Shown here one piece after another: positions 11,301 to 23,300 of a stretch of 64,000 nt of DNA. Position numbers and translations under genes: made by a program. This DNA comes from Macrocystis pyrifera (lineage: Eukaryota > Sar > Phaeophyceae > Laminariales > Laminariaceae), in the NCBI GenBank assembly GCA_031763025.1, contig JASSKH010000009.1, forward strand, positions 992,001-1,056,000. Reading direction: 5' to 3'. Positions within the stretch are counted from its first letter, which is position 1. Each line of letters opens with the position of its first letter. Below the pieces are notes generated by a model. The model searched no databases and was not told the DNA's origin. It saw only the letters and a list, made by a program, of their open reading frames with translations.

Positions 11301-14300
11301 GCCGAGTGGGCTTCTCTTGGTCTCTAGGCCCGATCCCGCGCCAGCCGACTCTAGTCTAACCACGGAGAGACGTGCCGCATGCCGATCGCGCGTCGGGCGC
11401 GAAGCAACGTCGCTATACAGCTGTGTCACCATCCAACTCATCGATCGTTCTGCTGCTGTTTGCTGTCGTGGATAGCATCTTGAATGAGCATGCCATTTTT
11501 CGATTTGAAAATCTGATGACCTAGGTCGTCGGATTTAGGGCCAAAATCTTACGACTTGATTCATCGGATTCTCAAATCGAAAAAATTCCTGTCGGATTTT
11601 GAATATTTGTACTGCATAAGCAGGGTCATTCCTTTTTGAGATCGAAATATACAAATCTGAAGCTCGAAATCGAACCGCATAGGAAACAGACGTATGCGGT
11701 TCGATTTCGAGCTTCAGATTTGTATTTTCGATCCCAAAAATGAAAGCACCTGTATAGCATCTGCTTAGGCTGTATCCTATGCGGTTCGATATCGAGCTTC
11801 AGATTAGTATTTTTCGATCTCAAAAATGGATGACCCCGCTTATGCAGTCCGAATGTTCAAAATCCGACCGGACAAAATTCGATTTGAGAATTCGATGACG
11901 CAATTTGTTAGATACATCAGTCACATTGTGCAATACAGAATACCAAGACAGGTTGACGCTAGCGCACTCGGCACGTCTCTTCGCCGCCAGACCAAAGGCA
12001 GTCAGCCTTGGCTCGGACGCTTAGGTCCTACGCGCACTGCAGGGCACCCAGCGCGTCTCTCCGCGGCGCCAGACCACAACAACAGCAGTTGATCTCGGCG
12101 TTTGCTCGAATCTCTGCACACACAATGAATCCTCTTTTTCCGCATAGAACCACTGTTTCGATTTGCGAAGTTCACAGCTGAAAATGCGATTGGGCCAAAA
12201 TCTGAAGCTCAAAATATTTGAGCTTCAGATTTGCATTTTTCGATCCAAAAAATGAAAGCATGCTTTGGCGGTCCGAATATGCATAATCCGACCTGATTTT
12301 TTTCGAGTTGATGATCCGATGGCCCAAGTCGTCAGATTTCAGATTTGGCCCAAAATCCCACGACCTGGACCATCAGATTTTCCAATCGAAAAATGGCATG
12401 CTCTCTAAATTCAAGATGTTTTCCACGACAGCAAGCAACAGCAGAATGATCGATGAGTTGCAATGGTGACACAGCAGTATAGCGACGCTGCTTCGCACCC
12501 GACGCACAGTCGCGTCTCTCCGTGGTCAGATTACAGTCGGCTAGCGCGGACTCGGGCCTAGAGACGAAGAGAAGCGCACTCAGCGCGCACCTCTCCGTGG
12601 ATACGTACTCGTAGACTACAGCGGCAGGCAGTCACATTGTGAGAATCAAAATACCAAGACAAGCTGATTCTACGTAGCGCATTCGGCATGTCCCTTCGCC
12701 GCCAGACCAGAGGCGGTCTGCGTGGTCTGGGGCGCTTGGGTCCTAGGGGCAGTGCAGCGCAGTCGGCGCGTCTCTTTGCGGCGCCAGACCACAACAACAG
12801 CAGCCGGTCTCGGCGTTTGCTCGAATCTCTGCACGCACAATAAATCATTTTTTTCGCATACGAGGCATACTGGTTCGATTTGCGAACTGCACAGCTAAAA
12901 ATACGATCGGGTCAAAATCTGAAGCTCAAAATCTGAACCGCATAGGAAACAGCCTTATAACTGTTTTTCATTTTCAACATTTCAGTATTTCAATTTACAA
13001 TGCGTTCGTATTGTCAATTCTACGTATATACCAACAATGTCTGCTGTGAAAAATAGAAATAACTGATTTTTGTATACAAAACAATTTCAAAATAACGAAG
13101 AAAATTCGGAAATTCGTAATTTATTGGTGGGAATGGACGGGAAGAAACAACGGGCAGGAGTGCACCTTAGACAACTTTTGCCGGCGGGACGGGACGGTCA
13201 AGGTGTAGATGACGGGATGGGACGATAAATAACGGTGTCTCGACGGGACGCGACAGAAATAGACGGCGGAAGTAGTTTATTCGACGAGACGGGACGGTAT
13301 TGTTCAACAGGAGTATTTTTCTCGGCGGGACGGGACGGTCAAGATCAACGGGTCAGTTAGGTTACGGGACGGGACGGTAAGTGACGATGTTTTGATAATT
13401 TGTCGACGGCACGGAACCATGGGACCAGTTTGACGACGGTTTTACCGTCCCGTCCCGCCGGTACCGTCGCTCCTGTCCCGTCAATATACCGTGAGAAGCC
13501 TTGCTGAATTCCTCCCATGGAGAGCTATGTACTGCAACTATGTGGTCACGTCGGAAGGCTGCTTGTTTGGCCGAGAGCCGAGGCACGATCTTCCTGTCGT
13601 CCCATGTATAAATGTACTTACCTCTGATCAACCAGGCATTGTTTGTAAGTGCGGCATAGTATCAGCGAAAAAGAAGTACGAGTATATAACGGCGACGTAC
13701 GTGATACATGTATAGTAGTACCCCCGATCGAAGTATCACTAGTATATATTACGGGGGACCATAGTTAATAGGACCAAATATTGTTAGTAAAAATAGGGAA
13801 ATGTGTAGGTTTTTGTCCGTACCGTAGGTCCTATTAACTATGGTCCCCCGTAGTAGTATGACACCCAGCTTGCAAAGATGATGAGTTTCGACGAAATCCT
13901 CGATCTCACTTACAGCTGTTGTCTTTTAATTTTATAAATGTGCACGAGTTTTTGTAATACTACAGTAATCTGTAGCAGTGAGTGCCAACTTGCCATCCCA
14001 TTTCCCGGACACACACAGGAAGAGGCCGATACGGCATATACCAGTACGAGCTAATGTAACAGCTGCAGCACGTGAAAGTGCCACGAAATATGACATACGG
14101 TACCTAGGCAGTAGCGGTGCGACCGGAAAACAAGTCTCGAGCGGTGTTTGACGCCACACTCCGCTTGCCCCTGCCGTGTGATCTGCACCCTGTGCTGTGT
14201 AATGACGCATGGTATGGTATGCGTATACGAGTAGAGCATCGCCGCGGCTTTTGCTCTGTTTACACCTGGTACCTGGAATGCGAAACACACAGGTCCGAAC

Positions 14301-17300
14301 ACGGAAAGGACCGTCCTGAAGAAGTATCATGTACTACAGTAGACTACAGCTGTAGACTCTGCTGCTGTACGTCGTATAGTAGAGAGCTCAATAAGGCAGC
14401 CTAGGGTTGTACAAGTCTACTGTAGACGTGGTACTCTTACGAGGTTTCAATATGATGATACTGCTGTACCAAGGTGCCTGTAGATACTTGTGCACCTCAA
14501 AACAGCTCACCATCATCTAGATCATCTACAGATAGATCATCTAGATCATCCTAAGCTGCTGTGATGAGATGTTGCGCAGGACCTGTACGGTACAGATCGA
14601 ACCCATGGAACTTGACTAGATGATGCAGGTTATACGTCTCCCACCTGGCAACATGAGCTAGATCCTATAGATCATACAGATCATCTGCCTTGAAGTACCT
14701 AGGTACCAAGGTAAATCATCAAGTGGAAATCGATTATATTTCCGATGTGTTGATGTTTGTCGCCGAACGCTCCTCTCATATTTTGGTTGTCCCCCACGGC
14801 TCGTCTGCCTCTTGTCATATGTCTGTCGGGCAGGCCCAGAGGGAAGCTTGTTCCGGGGGGTGGTGGTGTACATCAACGGGTTCCTGTCAACACCCGTGGC
14901 GACGATACGGGAGCTCCTAGTGTCGAGAGGCGGTACTGTTGAAGCGTACAACACGCCCAGGTGCACTCACATGATTTGCGAGAGCTTGCCCGCCGCGAAG
15001 ATCAGGGAGTTGCGGAAGGTACGCAGGGGGTTTCTTGTTCTAGCTACCTACCAGCCTGGCTTTCTTAGCACTCGTTTTATTAGTGGGTGCCCCGTACTCT
15101 GTACACGACAAGATTACGCATGAGTAACAGAACGGATAACCGAGCGTCGCCTTTCGAATGTGCCGGTGTATCACCCGCTTTTCCTCAACGCCTTCCTGTG
15201 TCTGGCATTGGCACGTCTCAGCTGTGTCACCCGCCCTCCCATCGCTACGAACATGCTGGTGTATCCCCTTCCCCCCTAAACGCCTTCCTGTGTCTGCTCG
15301 TTTGTGCTCCGTTGCTACGGCACCCCCCTCCCGATCGCCACGAGCATATATCCCGCCTGCTAGTAAACACCTTCGTGTGTTTGACCTTTGTGTTCCCCTG
15401 TTACGCCACTCCCCTCCCCCAACACCACGAACATACAGGAACTTACAGGCGTGTCATCTCCTCCTGAACGCCTTCCTGTATCTGGCCTTTGCATGCCTCA
15501 GCTACGGTACCCCCCTCGCCATCGCCAAGAACATAACCCCCCTTCCCCCTAAAGGCCTCTTCCTGTGTCTGCCCGTTTGCGTTCCTTCAGCTACGGCACC
15601 CCCCTCCCGTGGTGCGGTCCGCCTGGGTAGAGGATTCCGTCCGCGCTCGGCGCAAACTCCCCGTGGCGGGGTACATGGTGGACGGCATCTTTGTCCAAAA
15701 GGGGACGCTAGCGGCCTCATTTGCAGCGGCCAAGGCAAAATCGCCACCGGATAATATGGCAGCAGCTAAGGATGGAGGCTCTATCAGCAGTACCACCCAG
15801 AGAAGCCACAGCCGGGTTTCAGGCGGAGCTGGAACTGTGGTGTCACCTGGTTATGCCTCCCGAGATGGTCCGAGCGAAAGAAGCCAGGATCGGGTTTCCG
15901 AAGGGGCTGGGCTGGTGGTGACCCCGAGCCACGCTTCTAGGCTCGGATCAGGCTTTAGGACCAAGGTGGGTCCGCCTGCGACGTCCTCCAGTCAATTGGC
16001 CTACCGCGGCCCTTCCGCGACCAAAGGTGCCATTCGAGGAAGTCAGGAGCAGGGACGGCTGGAGCCTACCCAAGAGAGCATGTCGTCGTGTGCTGCGGTC
16101 GACGAAGCGGAGCCTACCCAAGGGCACTTGTCGAAGCTTGCTGCGGTCGACAGGGAGGCAGGCAAGACGCCGCCCGCTTCGGATAACCGCGCTGTCTGGG
16201 ACCGTGCGCCTTCGCTGGCAGCGTCGCCCGTAGCTGCATCCGACACCGACGCAGGACCGTCATCGCCGCCGGTTTTCCAGCCAAGCGCTTCTGCCGTCAA
16301 CGGAAAAAGCACACCTAGCGACGGTGTATTGAGAGATTCGGAGACTTTCTCGGTGACGGAAGGTGGGGGTCGGGGTGGGGGTGGGGGGGGGGAGTGGACG
16401 AGCGCGTCTGAAACCGGACGGCGCTGGGGGGGCTGTTGCCCCGTTTGAGCTCCCCGATATGGGTGCTGCGGGAGAGTCAGGGCGGTCTACGAAGGATGAC
16501 CCCGCTTTCATGAAGACGTTCTTCCAGAATTCGAGGCTGCACTTCATCGGTGTGGGGTGAGGGGCACTACTCTAGACAGACCTTATCCACTCTAGTTCAC
16601 ACCTCGGATAGATCAGATAGACGATCAGTTCCTGCTTCATGATCTAGGCCTTTCAGGGCAGATAAGTATATTCCTGATCTGTATGAGCTGTATGAGCTGT
16701 ATGATCTAGCTCGTGTTGCCGCGAGGGAGCCGTTTATCCCGCATGATCTAGCGCATGTTTCCTGGGTTGGATCTGTGCTGTACACATATGGGACAACTTC
16801 TCACGACAGGAGGTTAGGATCTAGATGATCTACAGCAGATATAGATCGATCGTGATCTATCTGTTCAGGGTGTGAACTCCTTCGATACATCTTTATTCCA
16901 GGAGAGTTCCCAGGCCGTCGGGGTTAGGGTTAGAGTTAGTGTCTACGGTCAAGTGCGAGGTTCGTCTCAGCCACTCTTATGGAAACTGGCCCCGAGTCGT
17001 GTACAGCCCTCGATGAGAGAGTGGCCGTCAGCTAGATCGATGGTTGGGGGGCGGCGCGGGGATGTTGGCGAAGGTGTTTTTCTCTCCTTGCTGTACGAGC
17101 TGAATATATATGCTCGGGTGGGTCGAGCGCGAAGTAGTTTCCTGCATTTTTTTTTCGTGATATGCTTTTATTCACCAGCCAGCGATGGGTATGCGACAAA
17201 AAGAGAAAATGACACAACTCCCACCCCCCCCCGCCAGGTCAAAACGAAAAATAGATCAGTGGCGTGGGATTCTTGTACGTATGAAATAATGAAATGGACA

Positions 17301-20300
17301 TGCTTTTTCTTTGTTTTGCGCTTGATTTTAGTAGACTCCCCTTGTCACGTCTTTGAAGTTTTGCTTAAACAGGTCTCGGAGTTTGTGGTGGAGTATCGCT
17401 TTTTTCTGTATTCGTGTATCCTCGCTCAAGCTTCTTTTTCTAGGACACTTCAGAAACGGAGGACGTGGTTGGAGGCGTATTTGTACAAATCGCCCGAACC
17501 CCGATCTCTTTTTTTGTCTCAGGCGCGCCCACGCGGTAAAGCTTGTCAACGCCGGCCTCGCGGCGAGGGCGGAGCCCGACGGCACGCCACCTGTTTTTAG
17601 GGGGAAGCTGGGCCGGGGGAAGACGCGAGTGATCCTTCACGTGGACATGGACTGCTTCTTCGTGAGCGTATTGGTGAAGAACAGGCCTGAGCTAAGAAAC
17701 AAGGCTGTCGCCGTCGCCCACAACGGTAAGTAATCAACTGTTATATTCTCGAGGAGGAGAGCGCGATGTCGACCTAAGATATATATCCGCTGAAAAGCAC
17801 TCTGTTACCTTTTGACAGACAGCCGTCAACGGTTCCCCCCACAGTTAGATTACACCACACACTGACCGTAAATATAATCACCGTTTGATCATGATGTCAG
17901 GAGTCAAAACGGGGGTTATATTTCCGGTCAGAGTGATAGTGTGTTAAGTCTGAAGGGACCTTGACGAGTCAAAGCTAGACCTATGTAGGGTGGGAGCAGG
18001 GTTTCACGTTTCACGGCGAGAGGGCAAGGAGGCGAACTCCACGTTTTTCAGACCTTACCCCTCCGCCCGAATTGGACAAGGCAACCACAGTCCTTCTAAA
18101 AGCAAGCGCAAGAAAGTAACAACGCTCTTCCTATTACGGGGAACCATAGTAAAGAGGACCTACGGCACACACAAAAACGTATATATTTGCCTATTTTTAC
18201 TAACAATATTTGGTCCTATTTACTATGGTCCCCCGTAATAGCGTCCCCCCTGAGCCTTGGGATCTCGGTATAGCGACTTGTCTTTCCATCCGTCTACCGC
18301 ATTACACCCCAGACCGGTCTTTTACTGTAGCATACCACGATGACCGGGAATATAAGATCCGTTCGATGTTCATTTCAGAATATAAACGGGGGTTATATTC
18401 ACGTACAAATTGGTACCGTATGACACCGGGTGACGAGGAAACACACGCCCTGGGACGATTTTCCGAGTCGATTTTCTGCAACCCATGCCACAAGCGAGGC
18501 ACACACGACGACAATGGTGGCTTTGGAAACATCTCGTACAAGTATGTATGTAGGCGTTTGCGTCTTCCACGTTGTCGAGAAAGTCGGCTAAGGGGTGTGT
18601 CTATGACGCGTCTTTTGACGTATACGGGTAAGGAGGGCAGTACTTACAGTTGCTACGCGGGCCCGTGGCGTCACACCTCGTTACGTTGAGGCTCGGGCAC
18701 ACTGAAGCATGCCCTATCCCCTACCCCATAATATAGCTTGGTGTGGCCAATGGTCGGTGCTGTCATGATTCCTTCTGTTCGACACTTTTCCCCTTCAAAG
18801 TCTGATAGTCCCACCGGGGTTAAAACCAGGGCTGCTCACGGGTTACGACCCCACCCGCGGGTCGGGTCAGGAGGTCTTGAACATCTCACGGTTCGGGTCG
18901 GGTCGGGTCAGGAGGTCTTCAAAATATCACGCGTCGAGTCGGGGTCGGATTAGGTGACCCGACTCGACCCGACCCGCGAGTTCTAACGGACCCGGTGACC
19001 CGACCCCGTGGCTTAGCTCTGGGCGTCGCTGTGGCGGTAGTGTGGTGTGGTTGTTGGGGTTGCGCTTGTGGTTGCGCTTGTGGTGTTGGTGTTGGTGTTG
19101 GTGTTGGTGTTGGTGTTGGTGATGTAAAACATATCCCACACTATTTCCAAGTGATTCCCCCCTAAAACGTGGGCGAACAGCCCTGGCTGTAACCCCTTCA
19201 ACTGCAGCACAACATATCCCACACTAATTACAAGTGACTTTCCCTCTCAAACATGGGTGGAGGTCTAAACGTTTCCCCCTCCGATTTATTCACGCCTCGC
19301 TTTCGGCATCGTTTCGGCGCGTGTTTCGATGGCAGCAAGCAACGCCAAGGGGGCAGGAAGCAGTGAGATCTCGTCGTGTAACTATCTGGCGAGAGCGAAG
19401 GGGCTGAAGGCAGGCATGTTCATGATGCAGGCCAAGAAACTCTGCCCAGAGTTGGTGGTGCTCAGGTGAATGAAGTACGACTATGCACGGCAGGAGTTCC
19501 ATCTCTTGCTTGAAGACGATGGAGGCGTTTTTTTTTTTAATCATCCCATTTATCACGAGCGATAGTGATTTTCTAATTGTCACGGCGCTTAGTAATAGGC
19601 TGCCTCATCGAGATGGCTGAAGCCTTTTTTTTAACTTGATTAAATGATTATTTTTTTACGCAGCGCAATCTCCCAATCGAAACCTCCCAACCGCAACATC
19701 CCAAAAATAATATTCTGGAGCGTGCTGAGGAACATTTCTTAGGGTGGAAAACTCTTGCGGCTTGCTGCGAACATAGCATCACAAAGGAGTAACAGAGGTG
19801 AGCGACAACAGCGCAGTGTCACGGCGGGCGGAGGTCATCCACGCCGCCGTACAGGCAGCAGTACAGCCGCCGCTCATGCCGTGCGTATGCAGTGTCGTGG
19901 ATACGAACGGTGCTGGGGTCCCTGCTGCTGTGTGCTGCTGGGCTCCGTGCACGTACTGTCTCAAGGTCCAGACAGCAACGTCTGGTCACGTACTCTACAC
20001 ACCAGCATCAGCAGCACATGCATTACGGAGCAGGCTGCATGCAGTATACAGCCGGTTTTTCAGACAGGACTGTTGTGTATTTCTCTTTCTCAGCTACCAC
20101 ACCGAGCTGCACATACCCCGCAGGACCTCGAAAGGCCTAGGCAACTCCAACTTAAGAGGCTCGCGGCTTGGCGCCACGAAGTCGCGGCCGCAAGAGATGC
20201 ACGAACGCGCCGTTCGTCACCCGATGATGCCCGATGCCCGATGCCCGTGCCACCTGTCTGTTGTCTTGTGTCTTGTGTTGATTCTCGTTTCATTTTTTTT

Positions 20301-23300
20301 CCTATTTTTTTTCTTCCTGTTCAAGTTGTTCATTTTTTTTTGTTTCCGCTCGAGCTCGACTCCAGACTCCATGATCCCAGTTCGCACTGTACGCATGTAT
20401 TGATAGCATGCTGCGCCATTCTTCCTGTACTGCCGTGTGGTACTATTTGTACTTGTAGACGACACAGCAGTATAGCGTATTTGAGCCTGATCCTTGATCC
20501 GGCTGTGTTCTGTCTTGTGTGTGGTATTACAGCAATACAGCAGCAGTACAGCAGTAGTAGCGTATTGCAGCCTGATCCGATGTATTCTGTCGTGTGACCG
20601 AACAGCAACAACAGCAGCAAAACAGATTGCAATAATTGTCATCGAAACAGCAACGACTACTATTAATAATAATATGCCACCGTCTACCATACCATCCGAC
20701 AACGCACCCAAGTTGACGACAACTACAAATATCCTGATATGCCCAAGTTCCTAGCGACAGCTATATTATCCTTATCTTCCCCCCTATTGCTCCTTCTGCC
20801 CCCTCCTAGTCGTAGCTCAGATGCTGGGGCAAATAGTGGTGTCTTCTGCCCCCCCTGCCCACGACGGTATATCCGTGCCTCGCGTTCTTGTCGCGAGAAG
20901 GGTCCAGCACACTGCTGCTCTGTGTCGTGCCATCTCGTTTCAAGATCAAGCACGGCAGCGGTGCCATCTCGCTTGAAGATCTGCCTTGCTGCTATGTCAT
21001 CTCAGTTTTGAGATCAAGCGCAGCTGCAGCGTGCTGTCTCGTTTTGAAGGCCGACCGCGCTGCTTGTGATCGTCTCGTTTCAAGACCAAACACAGCAACA
21101 GCGCCACTTCGTTTTTGTGAAGACCGTGCGCTTCTTGTTGTCGTCTCGTTCCCAGGACCAATCGCGGCAACAGTGCCACCTCCTTTTTTGAAGGCCTCGC
21201 GTTGCTTGCTGGCATCTCGCTTCAAGGCCGTACCCAGCAGCAGGGACATACCGGTTTGAAGACACTACGCACAGGCAGCTGCATTTTTCGACAATTCTGG
21301 CTGACCGGGCTCCTCGACCCTTTTAGGAGAGCAGTCCCGGTTGCTGACCGGGCTCCTCGACCCTTTTAGGAGAGCAGTCCCGGTTAGGGGACAAAGCAGT
21401 CAAATTGTAAGTAGTTTGTCCCCAAAATTAGGCTCCAGTGCTAACAGTGCTAAAAGGGTTGAACCCAATGCCGTTGGAATGACATTTTTTATGGTAGTGT
21501 TTTGCATTTCTTATGGTGATACACCTGTTCATAGTGCATCGGGTTGCAGTTTTATCTTTTCTCAAAATCATTTTGGGGGTGAGGTGGCAGAGCTTCCCGA
21601 ATGAGGAGCCTCAGAATTTTCTGATCAATTTATTGGGTGCCACTACTCCTTGTACGGTATGTAGCGCCTTTTGAAGGAGAAAATCTGATCAGACTGACCA
21701 CTGGCAGCGCGAGACCAGCTACGTGAATGTGACGGCAGGGTCCGCCTCCGTGCGCTGAGCACAAAGAACCGCCCCAACCGTCTGAGCCGTGTGCTACCAT
21801 GCGGTTTTATGCCCTGTCAGTACCGTACTTTACGGAAACGCGCACGTACCTACAGTAACTCTGATTGTGAGGGATAGGCATGTGCCTCCGAAACAGGTGT
21901 GCAGCCCTTAAGGCTTACAGGAGTTACACAGAGGGGTTGCACTTTTGGCCCCGAATATTCCACAGGTCGGACAGGTGGATCATCTGACAGATCATCTCGC
22001 AGATCATTCCAGTTGATGGTGTAGATCTTTCAGGGCAAATAGGTACAGTAGGTCCCTGGTGTGAATGATCTGTATTATCTGCATGATCTAGCTCATGCTG
22101 CCGGGTGGCAGCCGTATAGTCTGCATCATCTACAGCAGTAGCACGTGTTCACTGTGTTGGATCAGCCCTATAAGGCAGATAATGCACAACCTCTCACAAC
22201 TGCAGGCGAGGAATCACTGCTGTAGATGATCTAGATCATGATCTATCTGTACACGATCTGTCTGAGATGTTGAACGTTTCTCACTGATAAGGCTCCTCCA
22301 CCATCGCAACCGAGGACCTGCCCCCACTATGTTTGGCGAGCTTCGCTTTCATTTTTTTTTTTTTCTCATTTTTTTGCCGAAGTGGGCTGGTCGGGTGAGC
22401 TTGTGTACAGACCTCCTGATGTGAGGAGGAGCCTCATACTTTTTATTACGGGCGGGCATAGTAAAAAGGACCAAATAGTGTTCGTAAAAAACACGGAAAT
22501 ATATATGTTTTTTGTGTGTACCGTAGGTCCTATTTTCTATGGTCCCCTGTAACAGGTGCTACCTGCTATCACCCCTGCTGCCCGTACCTACGCGGCGCTC
22601 GTCGTCTGTGTGCCCGGCATCGGCCACGCTCGGCTACGTTGGCCTGCGTCTGTCTCACCGTGGGCCAGCCTTGCTTTTGGCAGCTTTGCGTTCTCGGTAT
22701 TTCTATGATGCCATGACTGCTATGGCAACAGTTTGTGATTGTTTGTTTATGCCGCGACCTATATTTCGACTTTTTTTTTTTTTTTTGTGTTTGCGTTCTC
22801 TGATGTATTGCGACTCTTTGTTCATTTACATGGCTGTTGTTCAACACGTGGCTTGTGCAGATACGACTTCGATGCGTACTCCAAGGCGAGCGACACGATG
22901 TACGGCATCTTCTTGCGGTATGCGCCGGTGGTCATGGCCGTCAGCTGCGATGAGGCGTTTCTCGAGCTGCCCGAAGGAACCAACCCCATGGCCGCCGCGA
23001 CACAGGTGATGCTCGACTTTCACCAGACTTCACCGCTAACTACGGTTGTGAGTAAGGCACGCCTTGGCCAGACTTCACCAGACTTGACGGCCTATAATAG
23101 TTCATAATAGTATGACGGGGGACCATAGTTAACGGGACCAAAATTTGTTTTCAAAAGTAGGTAAATATATAGTGTTTTATGTATACCATACGTCCTGTTA
23201 ACTATGGACCCCCGTAGTAGTTGGATGTGGCGAAGCATAGAGCGTCGAGTTCACACAGCAGAGGCAGGGGCAGGGGCAGAGGTGGGTGCGATCGTTTTTT

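Larger units (their letters stand above)
8336..14833 (+). other. REV1 intron 1 (6.5 kb, repeat-filled)
   Basis: It is bounded by donor GTGAGG and acceptor TCGGGCAG, joining in phase to LEGPEGSLFRG. It carries two GACGGGACGGGACGGT-type arrays (8668-8965, 13130-13470), the second copy of the 1390-1525 repeat (9714-9930), the four-copy TIR cluster (10188-12952), MITE A (13750-13853), an MSFDEILDLT-like motif (13862-13925) and GATC-rich fragments (14508-14690). No exon was found inside. Confidence 0.75.
17726..19335 (+). other. REV1 intron 4
   Basis: It contains a small palindromic element (17867-17940) and a related one (18330-18395) with ends like ACCGGGAATATAA, MITE A (18134-18241), a family D GACCC array (18820-19010) and a (GTTGGT)n run at 19080-19122. 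The remainder is unassigned. Confidence 0.6.
19466..22860 (+). other. REV1 intron 5 (3.4 kb)
   Basis: It contains a ~60-bp degenerate tandem array at 20920-21260, family B palindrome material (21300-21485), a GATC-rich repeat (21975-22275) and MITE A (22445-22553). At 19755-20600 a long open frame exists but has no recognisable protein and lies between well-supported exons, so it is not called. Confidence 0.6.

Noticed and set aside
19755..20597. 280-codon plus-strand open frame in REV1 intron 5
   Set aside because: No domain, low-complexity Phe/Leu stretch, and it falls between two well-supported in-phase exons.
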